This document shows, in pieces, positions 25,601-33,687 of a stretch of 64,000 nt of DNA. Below the pieces are notes generated by a model, which ran no database searches, had not been told where the DNA came from, and saw nothing but the letters and a program-made list of their open reading frames with translations. Numbering within the stretch: the first letter of the stretch is position 1; each line of letters begins with the position of its first letter. The stretch covers positions 682,001 to 746,000 of the forward strand of contig NZ_CP108938.1 in NCBI RefSeq assembly GCF_036347135.1, read 5' to 3'. The stretch comes from Streptomyces sp. NBC_00775. Lineage in GTDB: Bacteria > Actinomycetota > Actinomycetes > Streptomycetales > Streptomycetaceae. The translations under genes and the position numbers were made by a program.

Positions 25601-25641
25601 GCCGTTCCTGCGATCAATACCGATCTTCGACTGACCGTCAT
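22546..25641 (-). CDS. Secreted glycoside hydrolase family 2 (beta-galactosidase-like) with C-terminal F5/8-type domain
   Basis: A 1031-residue extracellular enzyme. A twin-arginine signal (SRRSVLIAG, residues about 4-12) precedes an AWA-A cleavage region near residue 29. GH2 sugar-binding, Ig-like and TIM-barrel domains follow. The acid/base Glu lies in WSIGNEVPDS (about residue 444) and the nucleophile Glu in the FLFESES region near 520. Residues about 880-1031 look like a discoidin-type carbohydrate-binding module (MLDGDAATGWSN). GGGAGAG precedes the ATG. The sugar specificity within GH2 cannot be read directly. Confidence 0.88.
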   Translation of the reverse strand: MTVSRRSVLIAGTAVPAAGALPGAADAWAASPGRAPGRRTVELRDGWRFALVNMGGVTDPTGAYEGAAQPGYDDSAWREVAVPHDWSIEQTPTTEHGTTSGTGFFPGGLGWYRTTFTLPPALAGKRISVEFDGVYMDSYVYCNGTEAGRHPYGYTGFAFDLTDLLHTDGTTDNVIAVKVQNRLPSSRWYSGSGIYREARLVVTETIHVGRWGTYVTTPDVGDDRAVVRARTTVVNASGASADVQVISTVLDPDGRTAARTVTTVTVGEQADETHELTVDKPKLWDFATPEHRYTLVTELRVGGETVDTCRTTFGIRSFRFDPDEGFHLNGTHAKIKGVDLHHDQGALGAAISIDAVRRQMTIMKSMGVNAFRTSHNPPSPQIIQVCEELGIVMMVEAFDCWRTGKTTYDYGRFFDEWCEKDATEMVLAARNSPAVVLWSIGNEVPDSTSTAGLAMADRIIGAIKAADDTRPLVIGSDKYRRVPTKGSAADLMLAKLDGLGLNYNTAKSVDGLHAAYPHLFLFESESSSETSTRSAYQEPEHLNTGENHTPGRRAVSSYDNNLASWTMSGEYGHKKDRDRKWFAGQFLWSGIDYIGEPTPYDVFPVKASFFGAVDTAGFPKDMYHLFKSQWTGEPMVHLLPMSWNHEAGDTVEVWAYANVDTVELFLNGKSLGTREFDTKKTTDGRTYLETTEAPGDDKTFTDGPYPGSYTSPNGSAGKLHLGWKVPYEPGELKAVARRAGRTVATDVLRTAGKPHAIRLTADRKTLAADGRSLFFVTAEVIDAHGVVVPDAEHLLAFDVAGGSLAGLDNGREESAERYQASTRTAFHGKALAIVRSGTKAGPVKVTARAEGLRTDSTTVRTTPAGPKATTAATAFEPDYPAAPNYPFADASYSGRTDTLPAAMLDGDAATGWSNAFYKSATALLPAFSGARPEDWVSVTWARPRTVDRVEVSFTVDATHALPASVAVSVWDGEDYVAVRGAAVDWATTSDAPTVITFDAVRGSRLRLVMAGGHPGAADGGLRISRLEVPVV

Positions 25642-25684
25642 GGCGGCTCTCCCTCATCAGGGCCCATAAGTCATCACAACTGAT

Positions 25685-25870
25685 CGTGAACAAACAGATT
25701 CTGACGGGGTGGCACACAGGGCCGTCAAGGGGTCGGCACCCACTTCCGCCCCGCACGACACATCGGCCGGAAGCCCACCGCACGGATGTGCCGCGTCGGC
25801 CGTCCGTGTTCCGGGGTGCGGAGGGCGCCCACGCACTAGGCTGGAACCAGAGTGAAGCGGTTTGTTCACG
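25685..25870. promoter_or_regulatory. Divergent promoter region with mirrored 11-base sites
   Basis: CGTGAACAAAC at 25685-25695 is exactly complementary to GTTTGTTCACG at 25860-25870. One copy lies about 45 bases upstream of the GH2 start, the other about 30 bases upstream of the phosphatase start. The symmetry suggests a shared regulator binding at both promoters, possibly with looping. Confidence 0.5.
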
Positions 25871-25897
25871 GTGACTGTGCGCAATGGAGTGGCGACG

Positions 25898-28273
25898 ATG
25901 AGCCCGGTCCACCCCGTCGAAGAGGCCGCCACGGCACGGGCAGTCATCGACGAGAACGGCACCCTGGTCCGCTGGAGCGAGGGGGCCCACCGACTGCTGG
26001 GGTACGCGCCGCAGGAGGTCGAGGGCCGCCCCGCCGCTGACCTGCTGGACCGCGCGGGCGCCACGGCGCCGACCGGGCCCACCGGTAACCGCTGGGACGG
26101 AGTGCTCCCCCTGCGCCACCGTGACGGACGCGTCCTGTCCGTGTGGCTGCTCGCCCATCGCAGACAATCGGAAGGCGGATGGCTCGTGGTCACCCCGCTG
26201 GAGGGAGAGGAACCACGCCCACCGGACGACCCGCTGATCAGGGCGGTGCTCACCCAGTCACCCTGCGCGATGGCCATCTACGACGAACGGCTGCGGCTGT
26301 ACGGGATCAACGACGCGATGGCCGAGGTCATCGGTCTCCCCGAGGACCGTATCCGGGGCCTGCGGATCTCCGAGATCGGCGGCAAGCGGACGAGCGAAGA
26401 GCTTGAGGAGCACATGCGCGGCGTGCTCGTCTCCGGCGAGGGGCGCGACGTGGAGACGTACACGCGCACAGGCGGCGAGGACCGCGCGCACGCCTGGATG
26501 TCACGGATCGCCCCGCTGACCGACGCCGACGGACGGGTGCGGGGCGTGTGCCTGGCCGCGCACGACTTCACCGAGCAGTACCGGGCCCGGGAGCGGCTGC
26601 AACTGGTCAACGAGGCCAGCGTCCGCATCGGCAGCACCCTCGACGTCACCCGGACGGCGCAGGAGCTCGCAGACGTCTTCGTGCCCGCAGTCGCCGATTT
26701 CGTCAGCGTCGACCTGCTCGATCCGCCGGAGCACGGGGGCGAGCCGGACTCCGAGCTGCCGACCGCCCCGGTCACACTCCGCCGCGCAGCCCATCGATCG
26801 GTGAATCCGGGCTCCCCCGAAGCGGTCGTCATACTCGGCGAGGTCGACGTCTACCCCGCCGCCTCACCGCAGGGCGATTCCCTGATCGCCGGTCGGACGA
26901 TCGTGGTGCCGGACGCGAACAACACGATGGAGGAGTGGCTGACCTGGGACGAACGCCGACGCGAGCGCGTCGCGAAGCTCGGCATCCACGCCACCATGTC
27001 GGTGCCCATCCGGGCCCGGGGCCAGACTCTGGGCGTGGCGGTGCTCACCCGGTTCCGACAGCCCGGCCCCTTCACCCCCGACGACGTCCTGCTCGCCGAG
27101 GAGGTCACCGCCCGGGCTGCCGTCTGCATCGACAACGCCCGCCGCTTCTCCCGCGAGCGCCAGACCGCACTGGCCCTGCAGCGCAGTCTGCTCCCCCAGT
27201 CGCTGCCCCGGACGGCGGCCGTGGACGCGGCCTCGCGGTATCTTCCCGCGGCGCGGGCCGGGGTGGGCGGCGACTGGTTCGACGTGATCCCGCTGTCCGG
27301 GCTGCGGGTCGCCATGGTCGTCGGCGACGTCGTCGGCCACGGCATCCAGGCCTCGGCGACCATGGGGCGGCTGCGCACCGCCGTCCGCACCCTCGCCGAC
27401 ATCGACCTGGCCCCGGACGAGCTGCTCACCCACCTCGACGACCTCGTCGTGCGGCTGTCGGAGGAGGCCGGGGCCGGAGGCACCACCGGTGAGGTCGGCG
27501 CCACCTGCCTGTACGCGGTGTACGACCCTCTCTCCCGGCGCTGCACCCTCGCGCGCGCAGGGCATCCGCCTCCCTTCATCGCCCCTCCGGACGGTCCGCC
27601 CCGGCAGCTCGAGCTCCCGGCCGGACCGCCGCTCGGCCTGGGCGGACTACCGTTCGAGTCGGTGGAACTCGAGCTGCGCGAGGGCACGGTGCTGGCCCTG
27701 TACACCAACGGGCTGATCGAGAGCCGCGGGCGGGAGCTCGACGTCGGCCACCAACTGCTGTCCCGAGCCCTGGAGCAGTCGTCCCATTCCCTGGAATGGG
27801 CGTGTCATGCGATCCTGCAGGCGCTGCTTCCGGTGGGCGGCGCCCAGGACGATGTGGCCCTGCTGCTCGCCCGCACCCACGGCCTGCCCCGCTCCCAGGT
27901 GGCCACCTGGGACATTCCCGCCGACCCCGCCCTCGTCGCGCCGATACGCAAGCAGGTGGACGAGCAGCTGGACAACTGGGGTCTGAGCGAGGCGACGTTC
28001 ACGGCCGAACTCGTCGTGAGCGAACTGGTCACCAACGCCATCCGGTACGGCGAGGCACCCATCCGGCTGCGCCTCATCCACGACGACGCCACCCTCATCT
28101 GCGAGGTCTCCGACAGCAGCCACACCGCCCCGCATCTACGCCGGGCGAAGATCTATGACGAGGGCGGCCGCGGGCTGCTCCTCGTCGCCCAGCTCACCCA
28201 GCGCTGGGGCAGCCGGCACACGCCCGACGGCAAGACGATCTGGGCGGAGCTGACGCTGATCGGGGAGGACTGA
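25898..28273 (+). CDS. PAS-GAF-SpoIIE phosphatase with C-terminal HATPase domain
   Basis: A 791-residue soluble signalling protein. Two PAS-like segments cover residues about 15-220 and a GAF domain about 245-415. A PP2C/SpoIIE phosphatase follows (GVGGDWFDVIPL and VVGDVVGHGIQAS near 460-490). An RsbW-like HATPase (VVSELVTNAIRYGEAPI, EGGRGLLLVAQL) ends the chain. This is the streptomycete layout in which one chain holds both the switch phosphatase and the anti-sigma-type kinase of partner-switching pathways. GGAG lies eight bases before the ATG at 25898; upstream GTG and TTG codons in frame lack such a site. Confidence 0.9.
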   Translation: MSPVHPVEEAATARAVIDENGTLVRWSEGAHRLLGYAPQEVEGRPAADLLDRAGATAPTGPTGNRWDGVLPLRHRDGRVLSVWLLAHRRQSEGGWLVVTPLEGEEPRPPDDPLIRAVLTQSPCAMAIYDERLRLYGINDAMAEVIGLPEDRIRGLRISEIGGKRTSEELEEHMRGVLVSGEGRDVETYTRTGGEDRAHAWMSRIAPLTDADGRVRGVCLAAHDFTEQYRARERLQLVNEASVRIGSTLDVTRTAQELADVFVPAVADFVSVDLLDPPEHGGEPDSELPTAPVTLRRAAHRSVNPGSPEAVVILGEVDVYPAASPQGDSLIAGRTIVVPDANNTMEEWLTWDERRRERVAKLGIHATMSVPIRARGQTLGVAVLTRFRQPGPFTPDDVLLAEEVTARAAVCIDNARRFSRERQTALALQRSLLPQSLPRTAAVDAASRYLPAARAGVGGDWFDVIPLSGLRVAMVVGDVVGHGIQASATMGRLRTAVRTLADIDLAPDELLTHLDDLVVRLSEEAGAGGTTGEVGATCLYAVYDPLSRRCTLARAGHPPPFIAPPDGPPRQLELPAGPPLGLGGLPFESVELELREGTVLALYTNGLIESRGRELDVGHQLLSRALEQSSHSLEWACHAILQALLPVGGAQDDVALLLARTHGLPRSQVATWDIPADPALVAPIRKQVDEQLDNWGLSEATFTAELVVSELVTNAIRYGEAPIRLRLIHDDATLICEVSDSSHTAPHLRRAKIYDEGGRGLLLVAQLTQRWGSRHTPDGKTIWAELTLIGED

Positions 28274-28400
28274 CGGCCTCGGGGGGGGGCGGCCGGCGCG
28301 ACGTCTGATGCTCCCCCACGGCAGCAGTCCGCCCGCGCTGCTCACGTGGCCCACGTGCCCTGCCCGGTGCTGCTGGGCTGGCCCGAAGCGGCACCGGACA

Positions 28401-29342
28401 TCACGGCCTTGCCGCCGTCTCCCCCGCACCGTCAGCGGTTCTGGTCCGGTACGCGCCCGGCGGTGTGCCGTACCGCCGGCGGAAGACCCGGTTGAAGTGG
28501 AAGGCACTGGCGAAGCCGGACGCGGCGGCCACCCGCTCCACCGGGAGTTCGGTGGCTTCCAGGAGCCGGGCCGCGTGCAGCAGCCGGGCGTCTCGCAGGG
28601 CGCGCATCGGGGAGCGGCCGAGCTGCTCGGTGAAGAGGTGGGCGAAGCGGGACGGTGAGAGGGAGACGGCCTCGGCGAGCGACCGTACGGTGTGCGGCGC
28701 GGCAGGGTCGGCGGCGATCAGGGACTCGGCCCGTCGGATGCGCGCGTCGAGGCCGGTCCGGGGCCGCTCGGCCCGGGCGGTGGCGAGCAGCACGATCTCC
28801 TCCAGGGAGCAGAGGGTCAGCTCCCTCGCGGCGGTACCGTGCGCGACCGCGACCTCGCCGCCGACGGGCTCTTCGGGGGCGGGCGGCGGGCCGTCCGCGG
28901 TCCAGCGGGCGTCGGCCAGCATACGGCGGAAGGCGGCCTCGGTACGTTCCTGGCTCCGGGCGGTACGTTCCTTGCTCCGCTCCGGTCCGACGGCGTACAC
29001 CCCGTCATCGAGAGCGTACGGCCGCAGCCACGCCGACCAGGCCGCCCGTGCCTGGCAGTGCACCCACCAGAACGCCCAGTGCCCTGCGCCCGGTTCGACG
29101 GAGTAGCGGTGCGGCACACCGGGCCCGAGGACCACCAGGTCGCCCGCGTCGGCCACCGTCCGTGTCGCTCCTTGCGTGATCCGTCCCTGTCCGCCCGTGG
29201 TCCACGTGAACAGCCAGCTGTCCGCCCCGCGCGGCCGGTTGACGCGGTAACCGGGCCGTTGGTCGAAGCGGCCGATGGTCACCAGGCCTGGCGGCGGGGA
29301 CGGATCAGCAGGCTCGGACAACTCCTCAGCACGCACAGGCAT
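28401..29342 (-). CDS. AraC-family transcriptional regulator
   Basis: A 313-residue regulator. The N-terminal half is a cupin-like sensor (FTWTTGGQGRITQGATRTV). The C-terminal double helix-turn-helix spans about residues 205-300: VRSLAEAVSLSPSRFAHLFTEQLG, then VERVAAASGFASAFHFNRVFRRRYG. A local duplication gives SKERTARSQERT in the linker. It diverges from the PhyH-type dioxygenase with about 60 bases between starts, so it probably controls that gene. Confidence 0.9.
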   Translation of the reverse strand: MPVRAEELSEPADPSPPPGLVTIGRFDQRPGYRVNRPRGADSWLFTWTTGGQGRITQGATRTVADAGDLVVLGPGVPHRYSVEPGAGHWAFWWVHCQARAAWSAWLRPYALDDGVYAVGPERSKERTARSQERTEAAFRRMLADARWTADGPPPAPEEPVGGEVAVAHGTAARELTLCSLEEIVLLATARAERPRTGLDARIRRAESLIAADPAAPHTVRSLAEAVSLSPSRFAHLFTEQLGRSPMRALRDARLLHAARLLEATELPVERVAAASGFASAFHFNRVFRRRYGTPPGAYRTRTADGAGETAARP

Positions 29343-29405
29343 CCTCCCGAAAGGCGCATCGGCCTAGCGTGAGGCACCTGGACACCGGTGAGAAGGGGTG
29401 GTCGC

Positions 29406-30221
29406 ATGACAGTGACGGACAGGAGCGGGCCGAGGAACCTCGGGGGCGAGTTCGAGGAGAACGGCTTCGTGGTGGTGCGCGGCCTGTTCGCCGCCGCCGA
29501 GATCGACGAGCTGTGCGCTCAGTTCACGGCGCTGCGCGCCGCCGGTCCGGTCCCGGGGCACTTCGAACCCCGCGCCACGGAGACCGGCGGCCCGGCCGAT
29601 CCACTGCACGCCCACCCCCGCGTCATGCATCCGCACCGCATCAACGCCCTGTTCCTGCGCCTCCTTCTCGATCCCCGGCTGCGGGACGTCCTGGAAGTCC
29701 TGCTGGGCGAGGACGTCCTGGCCGCGCAGAGCATGTTCTACTTCAAGCCGCCCGGGGCCCGCGGCCAGGCGCTGCACCAGGACAACTTCTATCTGCGGGT
29801 CGAACCGGGCACGTGCGTGGCCGCCTGGATCGCCTGCGACGCGATCGACCGCGAGAACGGCGGCCTGGAGGTCGTGCCGGGCACGCACCGCATGGACCTG
29901 TTCTGCCCGGAGGAGGCGGACGCGGCGCTGTCCTTCGCGCGCGAGTACGTCCCGCCGCCGCCCGGCCTCGCCGCCGTACCCGTCGACATGGCACCGGGCG
30001 ACGTCCTCTTCTTCAACGGCAGCCTGGTGCACGGCTCCGGCCCCAACCGCAGTACCGGCCGCTTCCGCCGCTCCTTCATCGGCCACTACGTCGGCCGCTC
30101 CACACAGCGCATCGGCGGCTTCTACCGGACGCTGACGATGAGCGGCGAACCCGTCGCCCTGCCCGAGAGTGCGGGCGCGGGGCCGTGCGGCACGGAGTTC
30201 GCGGCGAGTAGTCCCCACTGA
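29406..30221 (+). CDS. Phytanoyl-CoA dioxygenase (PhyH)-family oxygenase
   Basis: A 271-residue Fe(II)/2-oxoglutarate oxygenase. The iron-binding HxD appears in ALHQDNFYLRV (about residue 120) and the distal His in GSLVHGSGPNRS (near 208), followed by the Arg that holds 2-oxoglutarate. The family hydroxylates varied small molecules. The ATG at 29406 has AAGGGG eight bases upstream; an in-frame GTG six codons earlier is less likely. Only four bases separate its stop from the convergent hydrolase stop. Confidence 0.87.
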   Translation: MTVTDRSGPRNLGGEFEENGFVVVRGLFAAAEIDELCAQFTALRAAGPVPGHFEPRATETGGPADPLHAHPRVMHPHRINALFLRLLLDPRLRDVLEVLLGEDVLAAQSMFYFKPPGARGQALHQDNFYLRVEPGTCVAAWIACDAIDRENGGLEVVPGTHRMDLFCPEEADAALSFAREYVPPPPGLAAVPVDMAPGDVLFFNGSLVHGSGPNRSTGRFRRSFIGHYVGRSTQRIGGFYRTLTMSGEPVALPESAGAGPCGTEFAASSPH

Positions 30222-30225
30222 CCGG

Positions 30226-31137
30226 TCATGTGGGGAACCCGGGGATCGTCTCGGAGGTGAACGCGAGGATCGCGTCGGCGACCGCCCTGGGGTTCTCCAG
30301 CAGCATCGCGTGGGTGCCGTCGATCCCGGCGACCGTCACATCGGCACGCTGCTCGGCCAGTTCGGCGAGATCCCGGGCCAGCCCCTTCGCGTACGCCGTC
30401 ATCAGTTCGTCGAACCACTCCATGCCCGGGACCGACCGCTCCGGCCGCAGCGCGCGCCCCAGCAGCAGCGGTACGGGCACCTGGCGGAAGAGCGCGAAGA
30501 GGTCCAGCGAGTCGACCGCGTCCAGCATCTCCAGGGCGAACTCGCGCTCCGGCCTCACCTCCAGCCGGCCGTCCGGCCCCTCGCGCACGGAACGCAGGGC
30601 GGCCGCCTCCAACAGCTCGTAGGGGATGCCCAGTTCTTCGGACATCGCACGCTGCCGGGCGAGCAGTTCCCTCAGCCCGTCGGTGGGAAGCCGCTCGCCC
30701 GACACCGACGCCGCCGCCTTCCGTACCCCGGTGAGCCGTTCCTCGACGTACACCGGATCCAGGCCCACATACTGGTCGGGGCGGCCCCACCCGAATCCGT
30801 CGAGGTTCACCGCGCCCGGCGTGACGTCCCAGTGCTCCACCGCGTACCGCGCGGCGATCATCCCGCCGAGGGAGTGGCCCACAGGAAGGGCGCCGGGGAT
30901 GCCGTACTCCTCCAGGACCGCCTCGATGTCGCCGAGCACGTGGTGGAAGTCCCAGGTGCCGGAGGGTGAGAGACCGTGTCCGCGGAGGTCCACGGCGAGT
31001 ACCCGGTGACGGGGTACGAGGAGCGGGGCGACGGCGGCCCAGTCGGCGAGGGTGCGCCTCGCGCCGTGGAGCAGCAGCAGGGGCGGTCCGTCGCCCCCGT
31101 GGTCGTGTACGGCGAGTGCGATGCGGTCTCCGGTCAT
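30226..31137 (-). CDS. Alpha/beta hydrolase
   Basis: A 303-residue hydrolase-fold protein. The oxyanion block LLLLHGARRTLADWAAV comes first, then VDLRGHGLSPSG, the nucleophile elbow PVGHSLGGMIAARYA (Ser near residue 92), and a likely catalytic His in GIDGTHAMLLENPRA near the C-terminus. The substrate cannot be assigned. The ATG at 31137 starts directly at the first strand (MTGDRIALAVHDHGGDG). Confidence 0.87.
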   Translation of the reverse strand: MTGDRIALAVHDHGGDGPPLLLLHGARRTLADWAAVAPLLVPRHRVLAVDLRGHGLSPSGTWDFHHVLGDIEAVLEEYGIPGALPVGHSLGGMIAARYAVEHWDVTPGAVNLDGFGWGRPDQYVGLDPVYVEERLTGVRKAAASVSGERLPTDGLRELLARQRAMSEELGIPYELLEAAALRSVREGPDGRLEVRPEREFALEMLDAVDSLDLFALFRQVPVPLLLGRALRPERSVPGMEWFDELMTAYAKGLARDLAELAEQRADVTVAGIDGTHAMLLENPRAVADAILAFTSETIPGFPT

Positions 31138-31416
31138 GTCCTGACAGTAGAGCCGAGATGCCCCGCGAGCCGGACCACGCGTTCGTCGGCGCCGACGTGG
31201 CTCCCGAAGGACCGATTTCCCTCTATATGCCCACATCGTCGATTTCGGCCCTTGACGTGGGTGTGCCCGCACGATTTGATCCTGCCGTGCCGTGGTGCGA
31301 CCCGGCACGCAGAGGTGCGCCCAGCCGGTAACGGACCAGGTTCAAGTCCGGCCAAAGTCGCCAGGATCGCGGGAAGCGTCCGAGGCGGGGACGTACTCGC
31401 GATTGATGGAGCGGAC

Positions 31417-32313
31417 ATGCCGGCCAAGCGTGTTTCCGGCGTCGGAGGTCCGGGGACAGCCGCTGTCCTGGCGAGTCTCCTGACGCTGGTCGGCTGCGGT
31501 GCGGGGAAGGACACGGGGACCTCGCCGCACAACCCGCCGGTGTCCTCCACAGCGCCGGCCACCTCATCGAAGCCCACGCCGAAACCGGGCGCGACCGCGA
31601 CGGCCGTCGAACTCCCCCCGCTCCACGCGGGCTTCGACTACCAGATCGGCGGCGCCTATCCCCCGCCCGCCGGCGTCCGCATCGTCAGCCGCGACCGTGC
31701 GGCGTCCCCCGCGCCCGGCCTCTACAACATCTGTTACGTCAACGCCTTCCAGACGCAGCCGGACGAGCGGAAGCAGTGGCCGGCCGATCTGCTGCTGCGG
31801 GACGCGCACGGCAAGGTCGTCGTCGACGAGGACTGGGGCGAGGCGCTGCTGGACATCCGGACGCCTGCCAAGCGCAAGCGAGTGGCCGCGCGGGTCAACC
31901 GCTGGATCGACGGCTGTGCCGACAAGGGCTTCGACGCGATCGAGCCGGACAACTACGACAGCTACACGCGCTCGCGGCATCTGCTGACCGCCGACGACGC
32001 CACCGCGTTCATCACCCTGCTCTCGGCGCACGCGCACGCCCGGCATCTGGCCATCGGGCAGAAGAACACCGTGGAGCTGGCGGGGCTCAGGGCCCGCACC
32101 GGGCTCGATTTCGCGGTGGCGGAAGAGTGCGGCGAGTACGACGAGTGCGGGACGTACGCGAAGGCGTTCCACGACCGGGTGGTCGTCATCGAGTACACCG
32201 ACAGCGGTCTGCGCAAGGCCCGTTCGGCCTTCGGGGGCCGGCTGAGCATCGTGCGCCGGGATGTGCTGGTGTCGACGCCCGGCAGCGCGGACTACGTCCG
32301 CAGGACCCGCTGA
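31417..32313 (+). CDS. Lipoprotein of the GH114 endo-alpha-1,4-polygalactosaminidase family
   Basis: A 298-residue exported protein. The signal peptide ends in a lipobox (LTLVGCGAG, Cys near residue 28). A Ser/Thr/Pro linker of about 40 residues leads to a TIM-barrel catalytic domain. Characteristic blocks are GLYNICYVNAFQTQ, DEDWGEALLDIRTPAKR, WIDGCADKGFDAIEPDNYDSY and AVAEECGEYDECGTY. Acidic residues in EPDNYD and EECGEY fit the proposed GH114 catalytic pair. Such enzymes cleave galactosaminogalactan-type polymers. GGAG lies five bases before the ATG. Confidence 0.85.
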   Translation: MPAKRVSGVGGPGTAAVLASLLTLVGCGAGKDTGTSPHNPPVSSTAPATSSKPTPKPGATATAVELPPLHAGFDYQIGGAYPPPAGVRIVSRDRAASPAPGLYNICYVNAFQTQPDERKQWPADLLLRDAHGKVVVDEDWGEALLDIRTPAKRKRVAARVNRWIDGCADKGFDAIEPDNYDSYTRSRHLLTADDATAFITLLSAHAHARHLAIGQKNTVELAGLRARTGLDFAVAEECGEYDECGTYAKAFHDRVVVIEYTDSGLRKARSAFGGRLSIVRRDVLVSTPGSADYVRRTR

Positions 32314-32324
32314 CGGGAGGCCGG

Positions 32325-32414
32325 ATGACGTCCACGATCGCGCGCCGCGGTCTGCTCGTCGGTGCTGCCTCCGTCCCGCTTCTCACCGCCTGTGGCAGTG
32401 GCCCCTGCTGTTGA
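32325..32414 (+). CDS. 29-residue putative micro-lipoprotein
   Basis: The frame begins MTSTIARRGLLVGAAS, continues with a hydrophobic core and lipobox LLTAC, and stops after CGSGPCC. It therefore encodes a complete twin-arginine-like or Sec lipoprotein signal with only seven residues left after cleavage. GGGAGG is placed five bases before the ATG, and the gene starts 11 bases after the GH114 stop. Either it is a genuine tiny lipopeptide or a truncated lipoprotein whose body was lost. Confidence 0.5.
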   Translation: MTSTIARRGLLVGAASVPLLTACGSGPCC

Positions 32415-32468
32415 GCGCCGCGCACGGCGGTGGAAGCGCCCCGACACGAGAAACCCTGACCGGGCGGA

Positions 32469-32996
32469 TCAGGGCTTCAGGAGCCCGCCCACCCACCAGT
32501 CGTGGGGTTGGCCGTTGACGAGGCTGCGATTGCGGAGGGTTCCTTCGAGGGTGAAGCCGAGCTTCTCGGCGAGAGCGCGGGAGGCCGCGTTCCCGGCCAT
32601 CGCCCACCACTCGATCCGGTGGGCCCCGAGCGTGGCGAACCCCCAGTCGCACAGCGTCCGCGCGGCCTCCGCGGAATATCCGCGGCCACGCTGCTCCTTG
32701 GCTGCCCAGTAGCCGAGTTCGTAGACGCCCTGGGAGAGCTTGGTCAGGCAGAAGGAACCGACCAGGGCGCCACTGTCCGCGCGGAAGGCACCCAGGATGT
32801 AGTCACGGTCCGTGGCCCAGCCCTGGGGCCCGGTCTCCGCGACGTACTTCTCGGCGTCCTCGCGCCGGAACGGTGTGGGCGCGGGCGTGTAGTACTGGAT
32901 GTCGGCGTCCTGGCAGGCCGCGTGCACCGCCTCCGCGTCGGAGGGGCTGAACGGCCTGAGCAGGAGGCGGGCGGTCTCCAGGGTCACGGGATCCAT
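32469..32996 (-). CDS. GNAT-family N-acetyltransferase (RimJ/RimL-like)
   Basis: A 175-residue acetyltransferase. It opens MDPVTLETARLLLRPF, the usual RimJ/RimL start. The acetyl-CoA pyrophosphate loop EQRGRGYSAEAARTLCDWGF lies near residue 100, and the AHRIEWWAMAGNAASRALAEKLGFTLEGT block near 122. The ATG at 32996 is chosen because the 12 codons above it lie in the divergent promoter region. The acceptor is unknown. Confidence 0.88.
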   Translation of the reverse strand: MDPVTLETARLLLRPFSPSDAEAVHAACQDADIQYYTPAPTPFRREDAEKYVAETGPQGWATDRDYILGAFRADSGALVGSFCLTKLSQGVYELGYWAAKEQRGRGYSAEAARTLCDWGFATLGAHRIEWWAMAGNAASRALAEKLGFTLEGTLRNRSLVNGQPHDWWVGGLLKP

Positions 32997-33106
32997 GGCG
33001 GCAGTATGGCCAGGGCCCGCGAGAGGGACCAACGCATTTATCGCGCACGCAGGCCTCTGCTACCCGGGTCTCGGTGCGATGGGGAGACGCGCATCACATT
33101 GGCCGA

Positions 33107-33134
33107 TGTCACAACTCGCGGGAGCTGTTCCGTC
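33107..33134 (+). promoter_or_regulatory. ECF41-type promoter upstream of the first AhpD-like gene
   Basis: TGTCACA (33107-33113), 17 bases, CGTC (33131-33134), with the ATG 40 bases further on. Element sequence and spacing equal those upstream of the ECF41 gene at 20076-20103. Confidence 0.78.
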
Positions 33135-33174
33135 CAAGGAGGTGTAACCGCCGACAACGACACAGGAGTGCACC

Positions 33175-33648
33175 ATGGAAGCTCGGCTGAACGTTTTCGC
33201 CAGCCCGGTCGCGGCCAAGTTCGGGAAGCACCTCGTCGCCGCGGGCAAGGTGCTCGCGGACTCGACGCTGCCGGCCGCGACGCAGGAACTGGTGAAGCTC
33301 CGCGCCAGCCAGATCAACGGCTGCGGTTTCTGCACCGACATGCACACGAAGGACGCCGCGGCCGCGGGGGAGACGTCCACGCGCCTGAACCTGGTCGCGG
33401 CCTGGCGGGAGGCCACGGTGTTCACCGAGGCGGAGCGCGCCGCCCTGGAGCTGACGGAGCAGGGCACCCGCATCGCCGACGCGGCCGGCGGCGTCACGGA
33501 CGAGGTCTGGGCGAATGCCGCCAAGCACTACGACGAGGAGCAGCTCGCCGCCCTGGTGTGCACCATCGCCCTCATCAACGCCTTCAACCGCGGGAACGTC
33601 ATCATCCAGCAGCCCGCCGGCGACTACCGGCCCGGCCAGTTCGCATGA
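33175..33648 (+). CDS. Carboxymuconolactone decarboxylase / AhpD-like protein
   Basis: A 157-residue all-helical protein. The redox motif is RASQINGCGFCTDMHTKDA (about residues 43-61), with CxxC followed by the His of the AhpD proton relay. The segment ALVCTIALINAFNRGNV closes the active site. AhpD-type proteins reduce peroxiredoxins or act as peroxidases themselves. ECF41 sigma factors typically drive genes of exactly this family, and a matching promoter lies just upstream. AGGAG is six bases before the ATG. Confidence 0.9.
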   Translation: MEARLNVFASPVAAKFGKHLVAAGKVLADSTLPAATQELVKLRASQINGCGFCTDMHTKDAAAAGETSTRLNLVAAWREATVFTEAERAALELTEQGTRIADAAGGVTDEVWANAAKHYDEEQLAALVCTIALINAFNRGNVIIQQPAGDYRPGQFA

Positions 33649-33687
33649 CCGGGAGCGCCTGGCCGGGTGCACGGGCGTCCCTGTCGC

